A stretch of DNA of 64,000 nucleotides. It comes from Rutidosis leptorrhynchoides. Taxonomy: Eukaryota; Streptophyta; Magnoliopsida; Asterales; Asteraceae. Within the stretch, counting starts at the first letter, position 1; each line of letters starts with the position of its first letter. Where the stretch lies: contig NC_092334.1 in NCBI RefSeq assembly GCF_046630445.1, positions 101,937,501 through 102,001,500 of the forward strand. Direction: 5' to 3'. A model generated the notes under the pieces. That model had not been told where the DNA came from, ran no database searches, and worked only from the letters and a program-made list of their open reading frames with translations. Both the position numbers and the translations under genes were made by a program. This document shows positions 1 to 10,805 of the stretch, in pieces.

Positions 1-963
1 GAAAGTTGAAATATCTTCCAAGAGGATTTCGTATGTAATTTTCAGAAGGTTTTGCTCGCAATCGACGCCAAAACATCTGTAATGATGAAACATCTTCCAA
101 GAGGGTTTCGTTGTAATTTTTAGAGGGTTTTTCTCGTAATCGACGCCAAGGAGGTGCTTCCAAGAATTCAAAGTGTTCTTTACACATGAAGTGATGCTTC
201 GACTATGACTCTTGTGTATGTATGTTACAAGACTCGAGTTTAAAGAAACAATTGATTGATTAGGGGGGAGCTAGAGATTTAAAGAAGATCCTACATCATA
301 TGGGGAGTTATTCGAATCATGCTATATAAACCAATAGCATTCAACAGATATCTAGGGATGAGATTGTGGTCTAGCAATCGACAAAGGTTGAAGTTGATAA
401 AAGCTAATAGCAATTGATTGAGACTTTGAAAGAAAGATCCCGTGTACTTTCAGGGGGGAGCTTCTAGAGTTTCGACATTTTGTCTCAAATCAAGCAAATT
501 CTACAAGCTATTCACAACGGATATCTAGGGAGGAGATTGTTGTCTAGCGATCGACAAAGGTAGACGCTGATGAAAACTTCAAGACGTATCACAACTAAGT
601 CAAGGGGGAGGTTACTGTGATCGACAGTGATGAAGTTGATGATATGATTACATATTCCGCTGTGCACTACTCAAAGACCGTTGAAGAATCAAGATGAAGT
701 TCAAATCTCAAACAAAGTCAAAGTAAGATTGTTAGCGTGACAATTTGAGGGTCTAGGGGGAGGTTGAAGCGTAATGATTAACCGAGACAATGTTAGTGAT
801 GCGAATTCATCGAAGATTCAAGATTCGACGGGACATACTTAATTCGTAGTGGAGTTAGTTAGTTAGCTCTAGTGATTTCTTTTATGTAATTTTGTATGTA
901 ATTTTATATGTAATTTTGACAGGGAGCAATTTTTGAAACACAATCTATCTCATGGGGGGAGAT
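1..963 (+). mobile_element. 3' non-coding end of a Copia-type LTR element, with repeated polypurine tracts
   Basis: No coding frame is visible. The stretch holds five G-rich purine tracts (about 262, 453, 604, 756 and 952), the last directly before the LTR that starts at 964. Two diverged tandem repeats are present: about 9-70 with 88-148, and about 340-400 with 515-570. Repeated polypurine tracts upstream of the 3' LTR are known from Sirevirus-type Copia elements. That match is by structure only, and the short LTR argues against a typical Sirevirus. The rest of the element lies left of the window. Confidence 0.6.
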
Positions 964-1129
964 TGTTGACACCCTGAAATGAGCTAGATTGTGTTTCCTA
1001 GCCTTGTAATGAGGGTCCTATATATGTGGCTATATATAGGACCCCAAGGCTCCCTTTGTCAATGCTTGCACCATTCAAAGCCACATGATAATAAATGAAG
1101 TGTTGACCAATTGACTTATTCCTTCAACA
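964..1129 (+). repeat. Short 3' LTR of the left-edge Copia-type element
   Basis: It begins TGTTGACACCC directly after the purine tract and GATTG, and ends CTTCAACA, so the termini form the inverted pair TGTTGA/TCAACA. A TATA-like CTATATATAGG lies near 1030 and an AATAAA-like site near 1091. The 166-bp length is an inference from the terminal inverted repeat; the partner LTR is outside the window. Confidence 0.55.
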
Positions 1130-2317
1130 TTCATATCATGTTCATCAATATTCATACTGTGACGATCGCTCCAAATCCATATGGACAATAAGTCATTCAT
1201 TGATTTCATTGCGAGGTATTTGACCTCTATATGATACGTTTTGTAAACATTGCATTCTTTTGAAAAGGCACACCATAAATGAATATTTAAATCAAAGGTT
1301 TTCGACATCTGATGATTTCTACATATAGACAATCACTGTAAATAATAGTTTACAATAGTACTTCCATTGACAATGCAGTCAAAATAAGATACATGGTGAT
1401 GATTTGGTGAATGCAACGTTTCCTTGAAAAATATGCCATGTATGACTCCATGCACATAGCTTGTCTAACATATAAGCAAACAGCGGAAGACTTCTAGGAA
1501 ACCTGAGAATAAACATGCTAACAAGTGTCAACACAAAGGTTGGTGAGTTCATAGTTTTAGTATTTCGCATAATCTGTATATAAAAGTGGATCACACGATT
1601 TCAGTTGTTTCATCCAGAAACGTTTATCAATAGATTATATAAAAATGGATCACAAGATTTCAGTTATTTCATCCAGAAATGTTTATCAAAATATTCTACG
1701 AAATTGAGCACCCTGGTAACTAAACTTAACGTATATATAATTTGTACCCTTTGCATAATCATCTTAATAATACACGCAAACCAACGTGTACGCTTCTCAA
1801 ATAGCATACGTCCGTTAAAAGGCTAGTGCTCTAGCTCGGACGGGGATATCAAACCCTATGGATCCATATACTACTACTCGCGCCCACCAGTTCTTATAAC
1901 TGGCAGTTAACAGTTACCAAAGCTAAGGGATTTTCGGTTCAAACTCAATGTAGAATTTAGTATGTACTTGTATCCATTGCGTTTTAAATAAAGTGCATGT
2001 ATTCTCAGCCCAAAAATATATATTGCAAAAGTAATTAAAAAGGGATCAATGAAACTCACAGTTTAATATTGATATACAATATTGCAGGAAAGCACGTAGA
2101 TGCATCGGAGATGATAAACACGAGGTTTGATTCACAAAAATACCCCCGAACATTACCCATAATTTCCTTGGCAATAACCCATATTTTCCTTAACTCTAGC
2201 TCGCTCGGAAACTCGTTTTGAAAATTACTTGGACAGCACTCCGTCGTAATATTTTATGTACATTATTATTTTTGTATCGCAAAAATAATAACACTAATAA
2301 TAAAAAAATAATACGAT

Positions 2318-2351
<34 letters not shown>

Positions 2352-2410
2352 ATATTACGGAGTATATATATTTGTGTATGTGTGTGATTTTAATCGAGCG
2401 AAAACACTGG

Positions 2411-2489
2411 AATTTATAGATGTGGCCTGACAAACACTGCCATGCGATCGCATGGGTTTGAAGGCCTGTGGCCATGCGATCGCATGGCC
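2411..2489 (-). promoter_or_regulatory. Core promoter of element A with paired palindromes (3' LTR copy)
   Basis: On the minus strand a 20-bp perfect palindrome GGCCATGCGATCGCATGGCC (2470-2489) and a second palindrome CCATGCGATCGCATGG (2440-2455) lie 14 bp apart. A TATAAATT box (2411-2418) follows 21 bp later. The same layout occurs in element B. Promoter function is inferred from the TATA box and position in the LTR. Confidence 0.55.
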
Positions 2490-2770
2490 TCCCCTTCCAG
2501 CTCACATATTGTTTGTCATCAAGCTTGTCGACATATTTTAAAAATAATTTATATTATATATAATTTATATTAATTATATATATAATATATTATATTCACG
2601 TGCATAGTTGACTTGTAATTTTCATTCCGATAAGTCGTACGTCGTCACTCGACTTATGTCCCGGTTTCGATTTTTCGAACGTCCTATCGTATACTGAGAA
2701 AACTTGTACTTTACGTTTCGTGAATCGTACCTTTGTCAAAATATAGTCTTAAATCATCCATAAACTATAC

Positions 2771-2880
2771 CACTGTAGCAAAGTCAATTTCTACTGTAGC
2801 AATTCATTGTAGTAAAGTCAATTTCACTGTAGCAAATAGTGATTTTCGAAAACACTGTAGCATTTTGGGTACTGTAGCAA
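2771..2880. repeat. Six interspersed copies of CACTGTAGCA in the U3 of element A
   Basis: The decamer CACTGTAGCA or a one- to two-base variant occurs about six times in 110 bp, separated by unequal AT-rich spacers such as AAGTCAATTT. The same array is in the other LTR at about 37084-37190. In element sense the array lies in U3, upstream of the TATA box, where an enhancer would be expected. Function is not known. Confidence 0.6.
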
Positions 2881-3291
2881 TTTGAAAATGTTACTATCGT
2901 TTACTAAATAACTTGAAATTATATATATGTATATATCTTTTTAATATACATAAATCAGTTTTTAAATACACATTGGAAGTTATTTATAAATAAATTTTAA
3001 TAATTAATATTTCAACTTATCATATATATTCAAATAGATATTTAAACCAATAAGTTTAATGTACGGTATCAAATAATTAATACGTTGTTACCTTTTCAAG
3101 TTATAGTATATATGTATCTATTTACATATAATTGTTCGCGAATCGTCGAAAATAACCGAAGGGTATTTAAATATATAAAAGTAGTTCAAAAATTTTGAGA
3201 TTCAGTTTTACAGACTTTGCTTATCGTGTCGAAAATGTTAATCATACAAAGATTAAGTTTAAATTTGGTCAGAAATTTTCGGGTCATTACA

Positions 3292-6048
3292 GTACCTACC
3301 CGTTAAAGAAATTTCGTCCCGAAATTTGAGTGAGGTCATCATGGCTAACAATAAAAATGTTTTAATGATGAATATGAGTTGATAATAGAGTTTTATCTAT
3401 GTTTGAATAATATGAATAAAATAATCCAATTACTCGAAGCGTATGAGAGAAGTTATCGTAATCAAGTGAAATGGAGAATAGAGATGCGTCTTATCTCTTG
3501 ATGTAGTAATGATTGATTTCCGGATTTGAAGGAATAGAAAATCTTCATAATTTAAATAAGATTTGATTTTTCGGAATTTGCGGAAATTAGGATTTTCTTT
3601 GATTAAATGCGTAATCTGACTCTATTACTGCGTCCGATATTTTGCTATAAATTGACCTCTTCCGTTTCATTTATTTTCAACACTCCTATAATCTTCTTTC
3701 TTATTTCATACATCCCAATATATTGTGTAAATGCTTAATCCAGTTCTGATTCTTGATATTTTCCTGGCTATCGTATCCTTCATTCTTCTTTTTCATCTAC
3801 CACCAGAGGAAGTTATTTTCTTCTACTATTACCTTGGGGTTATAGTGTTTTTCATTCTCCTGTGTCTTTATATTGCTATACGCATTGATATACACGGTTT
3901 GTAATTTCGGGGTTGTTATCGGGCTTTATATTCTCCATTATATTTCGGAGCTTCATGCTTTCGTTTTCTCTTCCTGACCTTAACTAATGTTCTAAGAAAG
4001 AAATGGTAATAGCACAATCTGACTTGTCAAATTACTAGAATACCTCGAAAAAGACCGAATCATTAAGAAAATATTTTCTTGATATTTTTAGAGATTATAT
4101 AGAATGAAAGAGTTATGTAACATGGTTCATGATGAGGGTATGATATGTGAACCTTTATCACGTTCCATTAGAAACTCAGCATGACTTACTGTAATATAAT
4201 CACGTTGTTCAAGTGTCATTATATTATATTAACTCATGCTTCGATTCCCAACATTACTTCAAAACATTTATATTTTAAACTTGAAAGTTTCAGAATTTAG
4301 AAACTAAAATAGTTTCTTTTATGGTGTAACACAGATATCGTAAAGAGAAAATTGATTTTCGATAAGAATGATTATGAAATTATCTCCAGAAATGTGGAGG
4401 ATATTTATAATGAAAGATACGATGATATCTTAGAATTTCTAATATCAGAGGATGATGCGGAAAATCTGTCTGTGAAGGTTTAGAATAAGAAGTAAGGTTC
4501 TTACTAATGGTTTCAGCAGTCACTGAGTCATTTGGATTCTTTGAAGGCAGGTTCAGTCTTTGTGATTTATCCACAGCCTCTTTCATACTTTACTCAATCC
4601 GTTTTTCAGTTCCAAACCTTCTCTTTTTCTCAGCTTTACCACCATACTATTCTTTATCATCAAATTTTTGACTGTTAAGGTCGTTTACAGTTTTTGCTGC
4701 TTCATCAGCATTTTTTCACTTTCAGATAACTAGTTCATAGTTTGTATGTTTTTCAGAAACTTCACATTCGAAGTATGTAAGTCTAGAAGTTGGATGTTAT
4801 CTATATATAACTGTTGTCGTAGAAAATGCTGCGAGATTTAAAATACTGATTGCTAATTCTCGGTGGTTGGTATGGCAATTATTGTTACAAGATGTGGATG
4901 AGTACATGATAGGGTTTCAATGAGTATAAGGACTTTTCGAAAGGTCAAGGATTAATAAAGTTGTTGGTAAATTTACTGCTAATGTGGTGGAACATGAAAG
5001 GTTCCCCAGTAACGAAAACGTATATGCCAAAATTACAAGTCTGAAAGGTCGTCGTTGACTGGTTGAATGGTTGATAATACTGGATACTTTGAAAAGGAAT
5101 TGCAAGGTTATTTTCGGTAAAAACAATGCTAAAGAATCTTGCATAGTTTTGAAGTCAAAGTATAGCTTTGAAAGATGTAAAGATCTAAGAATGATGTCAC
5201 CGATTCAGAGTTATGGCTTGGATTCTGATCTGCCGATATCAGAATATGTGATTGAATTTGTATGAAATGATTGTGTATCATTGTGAAGATAGTGAGTATA
5301 GTTAATGATTTTTGAATCAAAATTGAAGAATGTACAGTGTAACATATTAATTGTGAACTTAAATATTTCTCGAGTAGTACCAACCCGTTAAAGATTTCAC
5401 AATTAATACTTTGTACAAAAGAATTTTTTTTTTTACCGTCTTTATGAAAATATATGTATGTATATTTTTTTTTCAAATCTAATACAGATTTAATGAGTTA
5501 ATATCATATTAAGCTCATTTGATTTTCGACTTGACTTAGAAATGATTAATCTCTAAAACATTAAAGATTACATAATCTTTGCGGAGTATTTCGCTAATGT
5601 AATCGATACTCCATTATTTATTCTTATTTCTCGGTGAAGGATGTTGATGCTTGTGGAATCTTTGTGAACCTTACAAGGCACAGATGATGTTTTCTGGAAA
5701 GTTTCGAGTACATCGAAAATGAAAATGTAAAATCAATTATGTAATTGAATAATACACTTGGTTTATTATGAAATGGAATTCATTAAGTTGAAACAGAGAT
5801 TGTAGTTAACAATGGTTAAGTTGTTAAGGAAGGATGTACATCATTGCATATTAGTAATATGAACTATCCGAGTAGTACCTACCACTTAAGATTCACACGT
5901 AATAGCTTAGTACGAAAAGACTTATTTTGATTTCAAAATTCATATATATCAAATATACATAAAATTTCTTCAGGGGAAATAAGTTAATACTTCATCGGTT
6001 ATTGTTTCTGGTATTTCTTGGTAACTACGATGCGTATGACGTTGATGT
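3292..6048 (-). other. Internal non-coding part of element A
   Basis: About 2.8 kb with no convincing coding region; the open stretches are short and match no retroelement domain. Next to the LTR lies the hairpin AAATTTCGTCCCGAAATTT (3309-3327), which in element sense sits just before the polypurine tract. Diverged repeats with the core GAGTAGTACC...GTTAA occur near 5375 and 5870, resembling the polypurine-side sequence at 3292. Confidence 0.6.
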
Positions 6049-6582
6049 TCAAGGTACATATGGTGATGTTGAGGCTTGCGGTGCGGATGTTGTTGGTGGT
6101 GGTAATGGTACTGTTGGTGTTGTTGTCGGTGGTACTGTTGATGCCGAAGATTCTGCTGGTGCTTGTAACCTTTGCACCATATTCTCCAAAGCCACTACCC
6201 GAGCGCGAAGCTCATTGACTTCTTCTACTACACCGGGATGATTGGCGGTTCGGACGAGCGGATGAATAAGATCCAGAATTTGAGAGAGTATATGATCATG
6301 ACGAGATATTCTAGAGATGAGAGAGAAAATGGTATTACGAACAGGTTCGCCGATAAGTGCTTCTGGTTCTTCGCCAAGAGGGCAATGTGGTGGATGGAAG
6401 GGATCGCCTTCTTCTTGTCTCCAATAATTAAGTAGGCTACGAACCCATCCCCAATTCATCCAGAATAAGTGATGGCTGATTGGTTGATCCATTCCGGTTA
6501 CACTGTCTTCGGAATTTAGGTGAATATCCATATCAGAATAGCTGTCGAAGTTTAAGGAATTTGAACTAGATACGGGATTCAT
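6049..6582 (-). CDS. Extra coiled-coil ORF of element A
   Basis: A 177-residue frame lies between the 5' LTR and the non-coding internal part, about 380 bp after the primer site. It has an acidic, Asn/Ser-rich N-terminus, a central stretch with several Trp and Pro, a predicted coiled coil around residues 115-140 (heptad-like ELRARVVALENMVQRLQ), and a Pro/Thr/Ser-rich end. It has no gag zinc knuckle and no known domain I recognise. An ORF of similar position and style exists in element C (13978-14808). It may be a structural or accessory retroelement protein; the function is unknown. Confidence 0.55.
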   Translation of the reverse strand: MNPVSSSNSLNFDSYSDMDIHLNSEDSVTGMDQPISHHLFWMNWGWVRSLLNYWRQEEGDPFHPPHCPLGEEPEALIGEPVRNTIFSLISRISRHDHILSQILDLIHPLVRTANHPGVVEEVNELRARVVALENMVQRLQAPAESSASTVPPTTTPTVPLPPPTTSAPQASTSPYVP

Positions 6583-6948
6583 CTTGTATAATTAGAGAGA
6601 TGATTTTTGATATGAAATAGATTATAGAATTTAGATTGGTACTCTTCAATACATAATTTACATATGTATATATAATACCAAAATTCCATAAATCACGGAG
6701 GAATTTTCGGAAGATGTCAGAAAAAGTTTACAGTAACAGATACGCTAAGATATGAATTTTGTCTATACACTATCTATGCAATCAATGCAATAAGACTCGT
6801 TTAGACTTAAGATGATAAACATGTAATTTCTGACAAGAAATGATAAGCAAAACTTTTGACATGCAGACACGGTCGAAGTCCAGACTTACTAAAGCATCCT
6901 AACAACTATCAGTTAGACACACTCATGCAAGAACTGGTTCGCTAGGAC

Positions 6949-6966
6949 CAACGCTCAGATACCAAC
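6949..6966 (-). other. Primer binding site of element A
   Basis: On the minus strand the sequence next to the 5' LTR reads TTGGTATCTGAGCG, close to the initiator tRNA-Met site TGGTATCAGAGCC seen intact in C and D. It sets the minus-strand direction of A. Confidence 0.7.
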
Positions 6967-7520
6967 TGTGACGATCGCTCCAAATCCATATGGACAATAC
7001 GTCATTCATTGATTTCATTGCGAGGTATTTGACCTCTATATGATACGTTTTGTAAACATTGCATTCTTTTGAAAAGGCACACCATAAATGAATATTTAAA
7101 TCAAAGATTTTCGACATCTGATGATTTCTACATATAGACAATCACTGTAAATAATAGTTTACAATAGTACTTCCATTGACAATGCAGTCAAAATAAGATA
7201 CATGGTGATGATTTGGTGAATGCAACGTTTCCTTGAAAAATATGCCATGTATGACTCCATGCACATAGCTTGTCTAACATATAAGCAAACAGCGAAAGAC
7301 TTCTAGGAAGCCTGAGAATAAACATGCTAACAAGTGTCAACACAAAGGTTGGTGAGTTCATAGTTTTAGTGTTTCGCATAATCTGTATATAAAAGTGGAT
7401 CACAAGATTTCAGTTGTTTCATCCAGAAACGTTTATCAATAGATTATATAAAAATGGATCACAAAATTTCAGTTGTTTCATCTAGAAATGTTTATCAAAA
7501 TATTCTACGAAATTGAGCAC
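6967..7520 (-). repeat. 5' LTR of element A, first part
   Basis: This matches 1158-1709 of the other LTR with a few substitutions and then stops where element B inserted. The duplicated target AGCAC (7516-7520) recurs at 35982-35986, after which the LTR continues. Confidence 0.9.
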
Positions 7521-9379
7521 TGATAAGGTTAAAAAGGAACATATATTTCATAGCATTATCCCCCAAGAAAGACAAGATTTTAGTTGTAATTGTTCCATAT
7601 TCAAGTAATATTCGTTTATATTTAATAAGTGCGAAGACAAAAGGCGTAAACGAAGATTTGAAGACAAAAAGGTCCAAAATGCTCAAATGTACAAGATTCA
7701 ATCAAAAAGGTTCAAAATATTTATGAAGGACGTCTAAAAATGACAAGAGTACAAGTTGCGGAACGCAAAGTACACGATATAAAATAATACGCGAAGACGT
7801 CCGAAAATCCGGAACCGGGACCCGAGCCAAGAAGAAACGCCCGACGCAACGGACCAAAAATATCTAGTCTACTATGCACAAGAATAAAATATAATATATA
7901 AATAATTATATTAATTATTTATATATTTATATTTATTTTATATTATGTCGGCAAAGCTATGTGACAAACGTATGTGAGCTGTCCAGCATAGCCATGCGAC
8001 TCGCATGGATTTATGCCTATTTCCCATGCGAGTCGCATGAGGATCAGATTCAGCTCAGGTTCTATAAAAGGCCAGTTTTCTACTCGTTTTTAGGAGAACA
8101 CACACACAAATAATAATAATAATACTCCATAAGATAATAAATATATATATATATATATAGTATAGATTAGTGTTATATTAGATTAGTTCGGGTTATGTAA
8201 AGGTTATTTTACGGGTTTTTGAAGTCGAAATTCTGTCCGTGTAACACTACGCGATAAATACTCAATGTAAGTTATGTTCTCCTTTTTAAATTAATGTCTC
8301 GTAACTAAGTTATTATTATGCTTATTTGAGCCGAAGTAATCATGATGTTGGGCTAATTACTAAAATTGGGTAATTGGACTTTGTACCATAATTGGGGTTT
8401 GGACAAAAGAACGACACTTGTGGAAATTAGACTATGAGCTATTAATGGGCTTTATATTTGTTTAACTAAATGATAGTTTGTTAATGTTAATATAAAGATT
8501 TACAATTGGGCGTCCCTATAAATTACCATATACACTCGATCGGACACGATGGGCGGGGTATTTATATGTACGAATAATCGTTCATTTAACCGGACACGGG
8601 AATGGATTAATAGCCACTAGAATAATTAAAACAGGGGTGAAATTATGTACAAAGGACACTTGGTATAATTGATAACAAAATATTAAAACCTTGGGTTACA
8701 CTCAGTCGACATCCTGGTGTAATTATTAAACAAAGTATTAAAATCTTGTTACAGTTTAAATCCCCAATTAGTTGGAATATTTAACTTCGGGTATAAGGAT
8801 AATTTGACGAGGGCACTCGCATTTTATATTTATGACCGATGGACTGTTATGGACAAAAACCAGACGGACATATTAAATAATCCAGGACAAAGGACAATTA
8901 ACCCATGGGCAATAAACTAAAATCAACACGTCAACCATCATGGTTACGGAAGTTTAAATAAGCATAATATATTTTATTTCATTTTTTTTCTCGTACTTTT
9001 ATTTATTGTCATTTTAATTATTGTTATTTATTTTATTGTTATTTAAATATCATCATTTACTATACGCTTCGCTTAAAATATAAATCGACAAACCGGTCAT
9101 TAAACGGTAAACCCCCTTTTATATATTATTATATATAATTATATATATTTTGTACAAATATAGTTGTTTAAAAATATAGTGTGCAATAAGCCCGCTCCCT
9201 GTGGAACGAACCGGACTTACTAAAAACTATACTACTCTACGATTAGGTACACTGCCTATAGTGTTGTAGCAAGGTTTAGGTATATCCATTTTGTAAATAA
9301 ATAATTAAAACTTGTGTAATTTGTAACGTATTTCGTAGTAAAATATAGTACTATCACGTACCCCTCCGCTACCACATCA
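7521..9379 (+). repeat. 5' LTR of element B
   Basis: 1859 bp, TG...CA ends, apparently identical to 34089-35981 except for the TA microsatellite near 8145. It holds two palindromes and a TATAAAAG box (8063-8070). The end 9371-9379 abuts the tRNA-Asp primer site. Confidence 0.92.
7992..8070 (+). promoter_or_regulatory. Core promoter of element B with paired palindromes (5' LTR)
   Basis: CCATGCGACTCGCATGG (7992-8008) and CATGCGAGTCGCATG (8025-8039) are odd-length palindromes with one unpaired centre base and are reverse complements of each other. TATAAAAG follows at 8063, 23 bp downstream. The upstream TATGTGAGCTG and the downstream CCAGT-TTTCT-CTCG resemble the promoter of element A. Confidence 0.6.
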
Positions 9380-9385
9380 AGTTTT

Positions 9386-9403
9386 TGGCGCCGCTGCCGG
9401 GGA
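9386..9403 (+). other. tRNA-Asp primer binding site of element B
   Basis: TGGCGCCGCTGCCGGGGA begins six bases after the LTR. This is the primer site typical of plant Athila/Tat Gypsy elements, complementary to the 3' end of tRNA-Asp. Confidence 0.85.
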
Positions 9404-10648
9404 GTCGGCGAAACTATCTATTTTTCATTTTTGTATATATATATTTATTATTTTTAGAAAAACAATATAAAATCCTAAAAATTAAAAAATTTAAAAATCT
9501 AAAAATTTAAAAAATTAAAACCGAAAAGAAAAAAAAGAAAAAAATATATATATTTTTATATAATTTTAAGATTTTTATTTATAAAATTATCAAATATTTC
9601 TATTTTTAGTTTTATAAAAATATTAAGTTTTTATTTAAATTATATATATATTTTATTTAATATTTAAAACAGAAAATATAAATAAATATAAATAATACTG
9701 TTGAGCCTGTCATTTGACCCCCCTCATTTGAACCGGCTCTGGAGGTCATGCGACTCGCATGACCCTTAGCCTGAACCCCATGCGAGTCGCATGAGGGGTC
9801 TGACAGGGCCACATACAACCCTACTTTCGCATTAAATACGGTATTTTATTTATTATTATTAATATAAACCCTAATTAGTTTATTAATTTAATATTAATTA
9901 GTTTTAATTCTTAATTAATTTGTATTTTACTTTTAATTAGTTTTATTAATATATAAATTAATATCTTTAATAAATAATAATATAAAAATAATATTTTTTT
10001 TTATAAAAATTATTCTTTTTCTCAACTTTTTATATATTTTTATATTTTGTATCTTTTAGTCGTTTAGCGTAATATTTGTATTTTGTCGTTCGTACTTAGT
10101 TTTAAATATAGATTTTGCCGTAGTTTATTTTTATATTTCTAGATTTTTAGGTTTGCCGTAAAATCCCTTAAGTACTTATTCCTTAGACTAAGATTTAGGT
10201 GCTTTAGAATTTTGCGACGCCATTTTTCGTACGACTTTCTTACTTTTATTTTTCGACGTCTATTTTTCTACCTTTTTATTTTTCGACACTTTTCGACGCG
10301 CAATCTATTTCTTTCTATTTTCTCGACACTCTAGTTTTTAGGACCTAGAATTTTCTCTATTTCTTATCTAATATCTCAAACAGAAAGAAAAATTATTTAA
10401 GCGGTTAAATTAATGGACGTTGACATTTTTCTGGTTCGTAGTAATAGTTGGATTTGTTAGTGGCTAGTTGTGGGCTTCCGATTTAAAGGGTCCTGGCTAC
10501 CTGCTGCATCTTTTGGCTATTCGAAACGTGGGCAAAATCAGAAAAGTCTATTAATTGGACAACTTATATAAGTTTTTCTATTTTTATAACTAATAGGATA
10601 ATTCGTGAATGCACCACATTGTAGCTAAAATTTGGCCATCGCAATAAA
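9404..10648 (+). other. Leader of element B, no gene
   Basis: Very AT-rich untranslated leader of about 1.2 kb. The only marked structure is a second pair of palindromes, CATGCGACTCGCATG (9747-9761) and CATGCGAGTCGCATG (9779-9793), in a short GC-richer island. No coding frame is seen. Confidence 0.65.
9747..9793 (+). repeat. Internal copy of the palindrome pair in element B
   Basis: The same two 15-mers as in the LTR lie 17 bp apart in the untranslated leader, but without a TATA box behind them. The flanks differ from the LTR copy, so the 15-mers are conserved more strongly than their surroundings. Confidence 0.75.
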
Positions 10649-10805
10649 ATGGAAAATTTTGAAAACAAGGCCTTGGAAACTCTTTTTGAACTCCAAAATC
10701 AATTAAATCAATACTCTCAACCGAGTGTTGATGACAATTCGGTCAGTCAATCTTGGATCGCGAACGACGAAACAATAACTGGTTGTGAAATCTGTGGAGA
10801 TTATC
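10649..10805 (+). CDS. gag-like ORF of element B, part left of element C
   Basis: An ATG at 10649 opens a frame rich in Asn, Gln and acidic residues that ends at the insertion point of element C (target duplication TTATC, 10801-10805). No conserved gag motif is visible in this short piece. It is assigned to B's gag-like protein by position after the leader. The remainder lies beyond the insert at 31182-32136. Confidence 0.5.

Larger units (their letters stand above)
1158..3291 (-). repeat. 3' LTR of element A
   Basis: This 2134-bp direct repeat reads TGTGACGATCGC at its left and GGGTCATTACA at its right end on the plus strand, so the element-sense LTR starts TGTAATGACCC and ends GCGATCGTCACA. 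It matches 6967-7520 and 35987-37604. It holds the paired palindromes, a minus-strand TATA box, a CACTGTAGCA motif array and an AAT microsatellite near 2320. Confidence 0.9.

Noticed and set aside
2771-2880. CRISPR-like array from regularly recurring CACTGTAGCA
   Set aside because: Plant LTR sequence, repeats of 10 bp with unequal spacers; not a CRISPR array.
6002-6435. Plus-strand frames over 6002-6435
   Set aside because: Shadows of the minus-strand extra ORF of element A; Val/Gly-rich translations come from the reversed Pro/Thr codons.
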